NCBI GenBank assembly: GCA_905250025.1 | Contig: CAJNOJ010000149.1 | Location: 124,001-188,000 of the forward strand | Length of the DNA: 64,000 bases | Reading direction: 5' to 3' | Source: Adineta ricciae | Taxonomy: Eukaryota; Rotifera; Eurotatoria; Adinetida; Adinetidae | Part shown: piece after piece, positions 47,154 to 58,769 of the stretch | Position numbering within the stretch: position 1 is the first letter of the stretch | Layout: the number at the start of each line of letters is the position of its first letter | Notes under the pieces: model-generated | Told to the model about the DNA's origin: nothing | The model's database searches: none | Seen by the model: the letters and a program-made list of their open reading frames with translations, nothing else | Position numbers and translations under genes: made by a program

Positions 47154-48345
47154 ATGAGACAGTTGACAACATTTCGAAATCAATTCGATTTCCAGTCTAT
47201 ACGATGGAAAGATATGATTCGGTAGGTTTGATCATTATAACTCATTATCCAATTCATTTTTATTTTCAATTCAGATGGTTCCCTGGTCATATGCACAAAG
47301 GTATGAAAGATCTTGAACAGTCGTTACCACGTGTCGATGGTATTATCGAAATACATGATGCTCGTATTCCGCATTCTGGTCGTAATCCACAATTTTATCA
47401 GCGATTGATTGCTGGTCACAAGCCGCATATATTGATATTGAATAAGTCTGATATGGCTGATCCGAAGTATCTCAATAAGTCAATTGAATATATTCAAACA
47501 GAACAACCGAATGTTCAAGTTGTTCAAACAAGTTTAACATCTATTGATTTAAAAGAAATGACCAAAATGTTCGGTCATCTTCTGCAACAAATCGTCGAAA
47601 TGCCGCGCTATAGTCGTAGTTCCAAATCCGAATACAACATCATCGTTTGTGGAATACCAAATGTTGGCAAATCGACATTCAGTATGTCACTTTGAATCAT
47701 TCTTCCAAGGTCTCTATCATTGTTTGACTTTTTTCTTCAGTTAATAAACTCCGGAATCTGTTTATAAATAAGTCAAGCTGTGAACAAGTAGGTGCAAGTC
47801 CCGGAGTCACGCGAACGATGAGTGAAAAAGTGAAAATCTCCAATCGACCTAAAGTTTACATTCGTGATTCGCCCGGTATACTCGAACCACGTTTAAAATC
47901 AGCCGATGAAAGCTTTCGCTTACTTCTAACCAATTCGATACCAATCCAACAACGTCAATTATCAGATATTATCGCTGATTATGGCTTATTCCTACTGAAT
48001 AAGTATGGTAAACAACAAGAATATATGAAATATTGCGAACTAGATCGACCGACTGATGATATAGTAGCGTTATTACTTTCATTAGCAAAGATTAAACATT
48101 GTACACAAACGTATGGCGATAAACGAGGTTATGATTTAACGGGAGCAGCGCTACACTTTGTTAATGAACTTAACAAAGGAACATTTGGTAAAGATTGATG
48201 AAGATTTGTATTGTTTGACGAGGATTCTTTGTTTGTAGGTCGAATAACGTTTGATCAAGATATTCTTGATGCAAGGGAAGAGGGAAAATTTAGTGATGCG
48301 ACATTGTTTAAAACAAATTCTGGTCAAATGAGAAAATCGATTTAA
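47154..48345 (+). CDS. MTG1: MTG1, mitochondrial ribosome-assembly GTPase
   Basis: Circularly permuted GTPase of the YlqF/RbgA family that acts on the mitochondrial large ribosomal subunit. The first exon encodes a basic lead, RQLTTFRNQFDF. Then come WFPGHMHKGMKDLEQSLPRV, DGIIEIHDARIP, the G4 motif LNKSDMAD, and the G1 motif GIPNVGKST at the end of exon 2. The next exon has VGASPGVTR and the G3 element IRDSPGI, which completes the permuted order G4-G5-G1-G2-G3. The last exon encodes GRITFDQDILDAREEGKF. Stop at 48345, only 73 bp before the next ATG. Confidence 0.93.
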
Positions 48346-48418
48346 TTTTGTTTCTAATTTTCGTTTTTATAGGACAAAAACAGTGTGTATCTTCCAGTTT
48401 GTTTATTTTCAGATAAAT

Positions 48419-50674
48419 ATGTCGAAAAATTGGAATGAAAATATCGAAACATTCGCTAGTAAGATAAATTGAAGCAGTAACGATTGATATGAACTGACGT
48501 TTTTTTTTCATAGAACATATACAAATTTACAAGACGTTAGCTCTTCGATGGCAAATCAATGTAAGCGAATGTTTGCTACTGAAACCTCGCTGATTTTGTC
48601 GTTGTAGCCAAGTTTTTTACATCGAAATTTAAAATATGTACATATTGCTCGAACATCATCTCATCCCAATCGGTAAAGACAACGAACTTGTGATCATTTT
48701 TGCAACTGACTACAAATCTTTCCTTAAAATAGTTCGAATTCGAATCGTTCAATCGAAGAAATCTTCAAATCACGTCTGAATGAAATTTCTCATAAATCAA
48801 CTTCATCCTCATTATTACGTGGTGAAGCTTTCAATCTACATTTACGTGGCTGGTCATACGATCCAAGTAAATGCATATGAATTGATATTGAACGTTCCAT
48901 TTTGCTTTGTTTTCTTTGAACAGATTGTTTACAAGATCGACGTGGTGTCAAATACAATGTTGCCTTTGATTTATCAGCTTCATGTCTAGAAAAATTATTT
49001 AATCAAACATCGAATGTATCTCGAACGATGAAACTCGGTCGTATAGACTCAATATCACCGAATGAGTTGTCTTCATCAATGAACGATGACGAACTGGACG
49101 AATCATCGACAATATCATTTCATGTTTCGACAAAATATGTGTATACATTAACATTTTCCAGTACGATTACAGCAAGTCGTGGTAAGACGATGTTTCAATG
49201 TGAACATGAACGCATATGTAAATGCTTTAGGCGATGGAAATAAAATCTCCATGTCTTTTGGAAAACGTGTACAACTCGATTCGTTATTCGATCCCCGACA
49301 ACCCATGTCGACAGTTCAATCGATTGAACTTCTTCTAACACCTGTACTAATTGATGGACAAGAGATTGTAAATGATTTTATTTGTATCTGAAATATTTGG
49401 TCAATTCGGAATATTTTAGTCGAAAACGATTTCGTCACAATTTCCAGCAACATTTACCATATGTTTCGATTTAACAAGAGAAGCAGTAGAAATGGTCAGA
49501 AGTGGAGCATCAACAAGAAAACGACAGCCCATCTCGCCAAGCAAAATCCCAGTATCACATCAAAAGGAACAACAATATCAAGATCCAAATGCTAAACGAA
49601 TGCGAACAACACAAAAGACAAGTAAATTTTACTTCTCCAAATCGAATGTCATCCATTTAGTCTCTCCTATTAGACAAAACTCCTAATAATAGCTTATCAT
49701 TATGGCGTGATAATTCAGCTAACAACGAACATAGTTCCTCGATAAATTTACCACTTTACTATAGTTTTGTAACAGACAATAAACAATGTTTAGCATCGAG
49801 TTACATGTCATCGAAAGGACATTGTTGTCTTTGTCAATTTACGGCGATTAATAATGATTTAGATGTTCTGATCAAACATTTATCATATTGTCATCCAAGA
49901 TTTACAGCCTCGATCAAAGTATGTTTTCGAGTTGAATTTTCATCGTATTCAAGTCAAATTGATGTTTACTTAGAAAAACAGCGATCGACCGAACATTGAA
50001 TTGCGTTTAAATGCGTTCTATGATGGATCACTCGATACATTTGATATGTTTGCTGAATATTATCCACGAAAGCGACGTATTACGAGTGAACTGATTCTTT
50101 GGCGGTAATTATCAACGAAGAATAGAAATTCAGTCGAATATTTGTATCATTTTAGACCACCACGTTATCGTCGATTGGCGATGGATGATGCGCCATTTGT
50201 CTGTCGTCGAGCAGCATTAACTCGAGTTTATCGTCATACGACCGGTGCCCAACCGATTCAACCAGAACACATACAAATCGATAGTGATGATGAAATTTAT
50301 CCTGAATGGACTCAGCAATTATCACGTCGAATGATGGAAGATTTTCAAGATGTAAATGAAGGTGAAAAAGAAATGATGATTATGTGGAATCATCATGTTA
50401 TGAAATATAAGTAAGAGAACTTTATTGTCAAATTGTTACATGTCTCTTCTGTTCTTTTAGTTTCATCGCTGATAGTCAAATGCCCTACGCCTGTGAACTT
50501 TTTGTTGAGAAACATGCAAAGGATTTGCGAGAGAAAAATCTCATTAAGAACTTCTATCTTCACTTAGCGACACTTCAATTATATAATTTAATCAAGAAAA
50601 CGGATTTAGCTAAATGTATCATTCGATTAAAAGCAATTTTGGCATCGACACCATCTGTTTCAACTTGCACATAA
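48419..50674 (+). CDS. SUZ12: SUZ12, Polycomb repressive complex 2 subunit
   Basis: Core scaffold of PRC2, binding EZH and RBBP proteins. Early exons: IQIYKTLALRWQINPSFLHR. Middle: Ser/Asp-rich linkers. A C2H2 zinc finger follows: CCLCQFTAINNDLDVLIKHL with SYCHPRF completing the His/Cys set. The VEFS box reads DDEIYPEWTQQL, FQDVNEGEKEMMIMWNHHVM, FIADSQMPYACELFVEKHAK and LIKNFYLHL, clearly SUZ12. Eight or more short introns; some junctions between 48650 and 49800 are uncertain. The ATG follows TTATTTTCAG by five bases and the MTG1 stop by 73 bp, which suggests a shared pre-mRNA resolved by trans-splicing. Confidence 0.93.
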
Positions 50675-51302
50675 TCTTTGAATTAGACAACGATTATTAT
50701 TAGATGACTTGTATGTACATTTTTTTGTTGTTTTGCTTTGTCAAGAAGAGAGACGTGATGTTCAACATTTCCATGGAGTAATAGAGACAGGTGAATTCAT
50801 TTTATGAAAGCAAGATGTTTAGATGAAATATATTCATGTGTGTTCAAATGATCTGTATAATAAATGTGATAGAAAGAAGTTTATCGTGTACAATCAATCA
50901 GTACGAATGTATTCAAATGAAGAGTATTCTGTTTCGTGGGAGAGGTTTTGCTGATTTTCGTTGTTAAATTCATATTCAAACTATCATCCATATTGAAAAG
51001 GAAAAATGAGGTTTTATCCTACATGAATATGTCATTCTGACTCGTGTGAAATACTTCTAATTAGAAATCAATCAGGAACATTCGACCAATCCAACATTCT
51101 TCCATAAATACAATGGAAATTGATCTAGAATGAAATTGAAAATTCACTACAACTGTTGTGATGAGAAACTTTCCCTTTCCATTATCACACGATGACATAG
51201 AAATGAATACGTTATTGGGAAAGTCAAAGTCTAAATTTTCTCTTTTCAAAATTCCGATTTGTATTCGCTGGTAATTATTTATTTATCAGAAAAAAAAACA
51301 CT
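50675..51302. other. 3' region between convergent SUZ12 and homeobox genes
   Basis: AATAAA near 50860 for SUZ12. The reverse frame 51249-51061 shows no family features. Otherwise AT-rich with nothing recognisable. Confidence 0.35.
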
Positions 51303-52169
51303 TTACAAATGATCTGAGTAGACAGGATGATTATAATTATTTAAATATTGTTGTTCATTTTTCTCCGATGATGAACTGTCATGTTCAATGATTTGATTTG
51401 GATGATAATAATAATTAGAATTCATTGCTGGATGATATAGGAATTGTTGTTCTTGGTCGATATTACTAATCTTTGCATTGGTATCACGTTTAACTGGCAA
51501 TCGTGCTGGTGCAGCACGTGCTTTGTATAGTTCTTGATAGAGATCATCGAGAAAATTGTTTGGTAAATGTCGTCGATATTCGCCATATTCACATTCTATA
51601 TCGGTTTTCGTTTGTTTAGCTTGACCTTTAGTGATTAATTGTACTTTTCGTCGTTTATTTTGAAACCAAATACGAATTTGATCACGCGAAACGCCAATGT
51701 ATTGGGCAATCAATGTTTTCTGCAAACTATTCGGATATTTGTGTTTCTTGAAAATTTCATTGAGCATAACTAGTTGATGACGCGTGTAATTAGCGCGATT
51801 TTGTGGTAACATCATGGACGATGGTGTTGAGGATGATGATGATGAAACGATAAAATTATCCGACGGTTGAAAAGCAGATGAAGGAGCAGGAGGAAGCGGA
51901 ACTGATGAAGAATAAAAGGGCATGTCGGATGAAGAAGCGATTGGCTCTGAGCCTGATGAATAAAATGGTTCAATTGTACAATAGTTTTCAATCGGTTGAA
52001 GAGTAGTTGGTGCAAATGCTGCTGGATAAGTCATTGGTGTTATGACTGATGGACATAATAAAGAAGACGATGCTGACCACACTGATGGATTCTCAGTATA
52101 ATAAGAAGAATGATAATGCGAGGCGGCGTTGAAACAATTGGTGTCTAATTGTAATGGTGAGAGATTCAT
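51303..52169 (-). CDS. Homeodomain transcription factor, class uncertain
   Basis: A single-exon protein of about 288 residues. The N-terminal 120 residues are rich in Ser/Pro/Tyr. The homeodomain (about residues 123-180) reads RANYTRHQLVMLNEIF, then KKHKYPNSLQKTLIAQYIGV and SRDQIRIWFQNKRRKVQ, with Gln50, Asn51 and Arg53 in the recognition helix. It lacks a hexapeptide, paired box, LIM or other companion domain. The Q50 helix and the KYPNS turn suggest the PRD-like or ANTP superfamily, but I cannot place it further. The C-terminal region is Tyr/Asn-rich. Another in-frame ATG lies at 52196. A TATA-like sequence lies about 75 bp upstream. Confidence 0.8.
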   Translation of the reverse strand: MNLSPLQLDTNCFNAASHYHSSYYTENPSVWSASSSLLCPSVITPMTYPAAFAPTTLQPIENYCTIEPFYSSGSEPIASSSDMPFYSSSVPLPPAPSSAFQPSDNFIVSSSSSSTPSSMMLPQNRANYTRHQLVMLNEIFKKHKYPNSLQKTLIAQYIGVSRDQIRIWFQNKRRKVQLITKGQAKQTKTDIECEYGEYRRHLPNNFLDDLYQELYKARAAPARLPVKRDTNAKISNIDQEQQFLYHPAMNSNYYYHPNQIIEHDSSSSEKNEQQYLNNYNHPVYSDHL

Positions 52170-52884
52170 GTTTTTTTTAAATATTATTTTATACAAAACT
52201 GATCGTACTGTTTAGTTTAATGAAAAATAGTTTCAATCGAGTCTATTTATATAAAGAGTAGAGAGAGAGAGAGAGAGGGGAGGGGGAAGAAATATATGTT
52301 CTTAGTTTCTTTTTTTGCCATGCACTGCAGGAAGGCGATTGTTGTTCGGTAAGCAATTTATCGCGAACACTAATCAAGTTGATCAGTGATGATGTTTCCT
52401 TCTATTCAAATGTATATATCTCATATATATGTAGGTGAGAATAAGCCAAATTAGACGTCAATATTGTCATCTATAAGATTATGCAACGAGTTTCAATATA
52501 CTGATGGGAGAAGTACGTAATCAAATTAGTAGAAAAGAAAAAGGTAAGCCCATAGGCAAGACCCAAATTATCCATCATGTTTTCTCATAGATTCGTGTAC
52601 ATAGGATCTATCTATTAGTAAATGTTATACTCTCACGTCTGTGATGATGAGCGACCTCTTTGATGGACAATAGCGTTTTCCGCTGATGGCACGGTGATGC
52701 ATTGCAACGTTGCGTTGGTTTTCGGTTGGTATTATGTGGAAAGCATCTATTTGTACGTGTGCATGTACGTGGGATAGAAAGAAGCAACGATTGGTGACGA
52801 TTAATAGCAGCTTCCCACCGTCATTTGCATTTCATTTTGAAGATTTCATAGAACAACTCGAGTCGATTTTACAATCATAGAAAA
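52170..52884. promoter_or_regulatory. Divergent upstream region of homeobox gene and SEC61A
   Basis: TATTTATATAAAG at 52244-52256 is a candidate TATA box for the reverse-strand homeobox gene. A GA/G-rich tract at 52259-52286 follows it. Nearer SEC61A, the segment around 52670-52750 is GC-richer and contains TTGCAACGTTGCG; no TATA box is seen there. Confidence 0.4.
52259..52286 (+). repeat. GA/GGGGA-rich tract
   Basis: About nine GA repeats followed by G-runs, just upstream of the candidate TATA element of the homeobox gene. Confidence 0.85.
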
Positions 52885-54471
52885 ATGGGTATTAAATTTC
52901 TTGAATTTGTTAAACCATTCTGCCAATTGATACCGGAGATTCAAAAACCTGAACGTAAAATTCAATTCCGAGAAAAAGTTCTCTGGACAGCGATCACCTT
53001 ATTTATCTTTTTGGTATGTTGTCAAATTCCACTTTTCGGTATCATGTCATCCGACTCAGCCGATCCATTCTACTGGTAAGTCAAATCTCAAAAGTCAGAT
53101 GAGAAATCATTGACAAATGCTCGTTCGTTCAGGATTCGAGTTATTCTTGCATCAAATCGTGGTACTCTCATGGAATTAGGTATTTCGCCAATCGTCACAT
53201 CAGGTTTAATCATGCAATTATTAGCCGGTGCAAAAATTATTGAAGTCGGCGATACACCCAAAGATCGTGCTCTATTCAATGGAGCACAAAAACTCTTTGG
53301 TATGATTATTACCATTGGCCAAGCAATTGTTTATGTCATGACTGGCATGTATGGCAATCCATCAGATATCGGTGCCGGTGTTTGCCTTTTGATCATCATT
53401 CAGTTGTTTGTTGCTGGTTTAATCGTCTTATTACTTGATGAATTGCTTCAAAAAGGTTATGGTCTTGGTTCTGGTATTTCGTTATTTATTGCTACGAACA
53501 TCTGTGAAACCATCGTTTGGAAAGCATTCAGTCCAGCAACAATCAATACCGGACGTGGTACGGAATTCGAAGGTGGTATTATTGCATTGTTTCATCTTTT
53601 GGCAACACGACATGATAAAGTTCGAGCATTACGCGAAGCATTCTATCGCCAAAATTTACCAAATTTAATGAATTTACTTGCAACAGTTCTTGTCTTCGCT
53701 ATTGTCATCTACTTCCAAGTATGCAAATTACAAATGAGAATCATTTTCTTAGAAAAATATGTCTTTAGGGTTTCCGTGTTGATCTTCCAATTAAATCCGC
53801 TCGTTATCGTGGACAAACATCATCTTATCCAATCAAATTGTTTTACACATCGAATATTCCGATTATTCTCCAATCTGCACTTGTTTCAAACTTATACGTC
53901 ATTTCTCAAATGTTATCAACAAGATTCGCCGGTTATGCCATCATTAATTTACTAGGCGTTTGGGCCGACAATGGACCACAACGTTCGTATCCCATCGGTG
54001 GTTTATGCTATTATTTATCACCACCAGAATCGTTTCAAGCGATGTTAACTGATCCTATACATGCTATTCTCTACATCGCGTTTATGCTTGGCTCATGTGC
54101 ATTCTTCTCGAAGACATGGATTGATATATCTGGTTCAAGTGCCAAGGATGTTGCTAAACAATTAAAAGAACAACAAATGTAGGTGGAATGGAGATAAAAG
54201 CCTTGAAGCGAAGTGAATTGTTTTGTGTTTTTCTAGGGTTATGCACGGTCACCGAGAAAAATCAATGATTCACGAATTAAATCGATATATTCCCACAGCT
54301 GCTGCCTTTGGTGGTTTGTGTATCGGTGCTTTGTCAGTGTTAGCCGATCTTCTAGGTGCAATTGGTTCCGGTACCGGTATTCTCTTAGCTGTGACGATTA
54401 TTTATCAATATTTTGAAATCTTTGTCAAAGAACAGAATGAATTAGGTGGAATGGGCACACTTTTATTTTAA
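52885..54471 (+). CDS. SEC61A: SEC61 alpha, ER translocon channel
   Basis: Pore-forming subunit of the ER protein-conducting channel, 10 TM helices. Starts [20 protein letters not shown]. Plug region: [16 protein letters not shown], next to an intron. Then [20 protein letters not shown], a near-invariant lateral-gate helix, [18 protein letters not shown], and after another intron [16 protein letters not shown]. The conserved basic loop 6/8 residues and the C-terminal [20 protein letters not shown] are kept. Four exons. About 475 residues, as expected. Confidence 0.97.
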
Positions 54472-55149
54472 GAGGAAAGTCTTCATTTGTTTTCTTGTTT
54501 TTCTTACATCTCTATATTTGACTGTCACATTCGTTCTGTTTGATTTTCCTTTCGCTTCTCTCACACTGACCGTTTCTATTTATGTCGTGTGTGTGTGTTG
54601 ATTTGTTACGTGATTTGAGAAAGAGAGCTTAGGAAGTACCTCTTTTCCTGAGTTTAAAACCTTTTGCAATGAGGGAAATGAGGGAGACAGAAAACAAGCA
54701 TTTCGAATTATTCCGGATGACAAAATGAAATGTGTATGTTTATACATATTGTAGTTTCTAGTTGGTGACATACTTTCTTCTTCTTCTCCTCCTTTCTAGT
54801 TGTATGTTTTGTTTTGAACTCTCACTCTTTCTTCTTTCACATAAACCTTATCATTGTTATATCGTTGTTGTTTTTACTTTAAAACTAAACTGTTTTGTGC
54901 TCATCAAAACGAAACAAACCAAAGAACGTGCACATCTTCTCATTTAATTCTACAAAAAATCGATATGATCATTCGTGAGAATGAATCCCAGAATGTGTTT
55001 TGAAAGATTTATTGCCGAATAAGAAAGAATTACGTGGAAAGAATATGCTGATTAGATTTTAATTCAAGCAAGTAAACATCAACGGAAGAAGAAAAAGACG
55101 AAAGCTGTATTGTTTGATGTTAGCAAATCATATTGCGAAATGCTTAGAT
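54472..55149. other. 3' region between convergent SEC61A and KYNU
   Basis: T/C-rich sequence after SEC61A with a short GT repeat at about 54586-54600. Small frames (54762-54947, 54771-54580) overlap each other and are T-rich artefacts. No RNA gene seen. Confidence 0.35.
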
Positions 55150-57114
55150 TCAGATTCGAACATTTTTCAGCAACATCACAAATTGATAGACGTCCAGAAA
55201 TGAATTGTAAAGCGGCACAGCTGCTACACGAATGACATTACCACGAACATCCAGCTAGAATGATATGGGAGAAGAATCGGTTGAGTTATTCGTTAGTGCG
55301 AAAAATAAATGATTTTTTTGTCTTACGGAAACACCACATCGCTCAAGTTCATTGAATATTTGTTTGGCATCTGCGCCGACGATATGTAATGAGAGTTGAG
55401 CACCTCTTTGCTCGGGATCTGATGGAGTTAGAAATTTGATTTGATATTTACTTGATGGTTCTAAAGTAAACGTAGACTTTGATGTATAACGAAAGAAAAA
55501 AAGAACAATGTTTCGTACGATTAATTTCAGTTTCAATCAGATATTGCATGTATTGAGTAAGTAGTTTCGACTTCGCTCGGATCTTTTCTATACCACTTTC
55601 TTTGAAAACCTATTTATAACAAACAAATCGATCGTATTCGTGGCAATCAAGACAATCAATTTACTTCTAGACTTGCAGCCAATGTGGTACATTGATGGAT
55701 TGATGGATTGCTCATTCGAAAGCCATCAGCACCAATATCTCGATCGATTTCACTTCTCATCTGAAATCGTGTATCGTATCGATTACCCCACCATCCATCC
55801 AAACGTGGGTAATCTTTATCAAATTGATTCGAATGAATAAAGATACCGCCAATACCACCAGCACCACCGTTCAAATATTTGTACGAACAAAAAACACCAA
55901 AGTCAACATTCCAATCATGCAGATGCAGCGGAACATTGCCAAGTGCATGAGCTAAATCCCAACCAACCACGCATCCCTAAATATTCGTATCAAAATATGA
56001 TCCAAGTCAGTAGATATGATGCCTTACTTGTTTTTGACCGGCACGTGTTATGGTTTCCATGTCAAATAATTGACCCGTGTAATATTGCACACCACTAAGG
56101 AATAACAGTGCGATAGATTGACCTTGTTTCTCTAAGACATCGAGTATATCTTCCGTTCTCACATAGGTTTCATTCTATTCATGAATAAAAATATGTGTAG
56201 AAACGAAAAATCATCATCGAATGTACTTTTCTCGGTGAGACTTTAATCGATGCTATATTTGGATCATATCCGTGCAAATGCATTTGTGAATGAAGTGCAT
56301 ATTCATCGCTGGGAAATGCTCGTTCTTCGTATAGAATTTTAAAACGTTCTTTTGTCGGTCGATAGAATGAGATCTACAAAAAACAAGATGAGAAAATTCT
56401 GATCGAATTTTGTGCTTCTAACCATCATAATATGAATATTTGATGTTAGTTGATTCATCACCATCACTTCATTATCTTGTGCACCTAGAACAGTGACGAG
56501 AATTACTATGAATCTCTGAATAAAAACAATCGAACAAACCAAGCAGTTTCTTCAGTGTTGGAATACATGGATAATCACACTTTGCAAATGGATTTCTACC
56601 GTGAACGTGTCCATGAACTCCTCTAAATAAACAAGCTTCCGTCCACTAGGAAATCCTGTTTTTCTTTGTTAGAGATTTACAGTTTTGCCCAGTCCTCAAG
56701 CCATCCATTAATGGCTGTTCGCACTCGTTTGGGTAGTAAACCTAACGAATGACCACATAAATAGATTGATTCACTATTCGAATCGAATCGTGTTGTATCC
56801 GCTAAATAAATCAAGAAATTGATTTTGAATAACATGAAAAGACAAATCAGATTCATTTAAACCGTACCATTTGGGAGATCACCAACTGTTGGAATCACAA
56901 ATTCATCTCGCATATGTTTTAACGGATCAATTTCATCAAGTTTATGAGCGAATGCTTTACTTGTTAGTGGAACTTGCCATTTCTCTGCTTGCTGTTCGAG
57001 AATACCTTGAGGAGTTATTGATTGATGATCCCCATTACAATGTTGATTGGACATTTTTGCACTTAATGATAGAGCAGTAGTTGATAAAATGACTGTGTCA
57101 TCAATAGAAGGCAT
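55150..57114 (-). CDS. KYNU: Kynureninase
   Basis: PLP enzyme that cleaves kynurenine and 3-hydroxykynurenine to anthranilates in tryptophan catabolism. Key blocks: [48 protein letters not shown], then [20 protein letters not shown] with the cofactor-binding Asp. [14 protein letters not shown] holds the PLP lysine. [14 protein letters not shown] and [13 protein letters not shown] follow. The C-terminal exon has [19 protein letters not shown]. About nine introns. The start at 57114 gives a polar N-terminus of normal length. Confidence 0.95.
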
Positions 57115-58197
57115 GTCGTCACCAATAATAGTGCGTGATCCGATAAGTGAAAGTAAGCGTGACCGACAAACGCAGTGAAATAATCAAAAGTGATTTTGGT
57201 ATTGTTATTTAGTTCGAAGATATGGATAAAAACACGAGGAAAGAAAAAAAATCGACGTGAATGAATGTATACTTTTCTTTCATATACGAGTTTAATAAGA
57301 AAAATTAAGCGTGTTTGAAAGATGGAGAAATCGGCGGAGCGTCGAGGGTATTTGCAATTTTTTTTTGGGAACATTTCAAAATATTGCAGCAGTTTAACAA
57401 GCTTTTTGAGTTTTCTTCCGGATTTCTGAAGTTCCAAGAAAATTTTACAAATCGACGAGCAAAGTTTTCGAAAATAGAGAAGTGTCGTGGCCCCTATAGC
57501 CCTAAGAATGCCCTCGATAGAAATTTACGATGGCGCGACACATATCTAGGTAAGAAAATGTTTTCTACCACCAACAAAATTTTCGGTAATTATTCAGAGG
57601 GGAAAAACATCAATCGACCGGTCGCTTTCATATTCTATGTACATCATTCTTCAGTTGAAGAGTGAGAGATTGATTAGATTGACAATCTTCTTACAGGTAA
57701 TGTCACACTAATGTGCGTCTGCATCTATCGATCATTTGGAAATCAAAACAAACAAATGACATGGATTCTAATTCGTGTTTATATATCGTTACATAGACGA
57801 CAAAAGAATCTTTGATTGTTCATTGTTTTTCGTTTGTAAAAGCGACATGAATTAACCGTTCAGGCACGTCTGAATTTTACTTAAGTTTTATTTGTACAGT
57901 ATCTTGGAAAAGTGCATATCACTTATTTCTTTGACCTGTCGCGTGTGAATAAGACGAAGCTCTGTGCTATTGTCATTGGCATGAATCATCAAATTTTGTG
58001 TAGGATGAGATGGGACGGAAAAGAATTCTTCCCTTCAGAGAGAATATTCTGGAAATATCTTTTTGTCATCTGATCTTATTGGACATTTCCAAGAATAACT
58101 TTGTCATAAGACAAGGTACAACTATCTAAGTCCACATGTAGCACTGGTATAAAACTGTGCAATATATTCAGTTCTATGGCCATTATTGTACAACAAA
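57115..58197. other. Gene-poor divergent region
   Basis: An open forward frame at 57315-57665 (EKCRGPYSPKNALDRN) has a skewed composition and no recognised domain; left unannotated. TATAAAA at 58148-58154, 44 bp before the next ATG, is a good TATA box for the secreted protein gene. Confidence 0.4.
58148..58154 (+). promoter_or_regulatory. TATA box of the small secreted protein gene
   Basis: TATAAAA, 44 bp upstream of the ATG. It is one of the few clear TATA boxes in the window and suggests regulated rather than housekeeping expression. Confidence 0.55.
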
Positions 58198-58555
58198 ATG
58201 AAACTATTTGCCATTTTTCTCGCCATTGGTCTTGCATTACTTTGCCTTGTTTCAAGTATGTTTCATGCGAAATTACAGTCGTTTTCTAATCCATTCGTTC
58301 TATGTAGACAGTGAACAAGGTCCTATCCGTATCCCGGGTCGAGGTGCTGGTGGAAGTGGTAAACCACGTCAGCATTTCATACATAAAAATACTCGAAAAG
58401 AAGCGGAAGAAGCGGCACGACGACAAGGTGGTGGTCGACCTCCAATTCATCACAATGAACGCGGTCAAAAGTCTCATTATCATCCTTCGGACAAGAATGG
58501 TAACATTCGAAAAGATGGCAGTCATTTTCAATATGGCAAGAAAAAGAATGGTTAA
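58198..58555 (+). CDS. Small secreted His/Gly-rich protein, resembling bacterial Rhs-type C-terminal domains
   Basis: About 100 residues in two exons (intron about 58256-58308). The signal peptide is MKLFAIFLAIGLALLCLVS. The mature part begins SEQGPIRIPGRGAGGSGKP, then a basic helix (TRKEAEEAARRQGGGRPPIH) and HYHPSDKNG, followed by GSHFQYG and a Lys-rich end. The order helix, PIHH, HxHP-D-NG, GxHFxYG recalls C-terminal domains of bacterial Rhs/WapA-type secreted proteins. That is memory of a pattern, not a search result, and toxicity is not implied. If correct, this is a bacterial domain that gained an intron, promoter and signal peptide. Alternatively it is an animal host-defence or matrix peptide. 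Confidence 0.6.
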
Positions 58556-58769
58556 GTGACAAACATTTCTTTACGTATAATTGAGTTTATTGAATAAATC
58601 TATACAAATTGAGATCGACTAGAGAAATTCTTTGGAAAACCAATCAGGAATAAAATGATATTTTGAATCCGAAGATTGTTCGACAGTTATTTTTTGTAAC
58701 GATGGGAGAAAACGAAATAAGACAACGTCTCTGAAAAGTATTCAATAAACAGAAGTTTATTCTTTTGAT

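Noticed and set aside
57315-57665. 116-codon forward frame
   Set aside because: No homologous features, skewed composition and no splice or promoter support.
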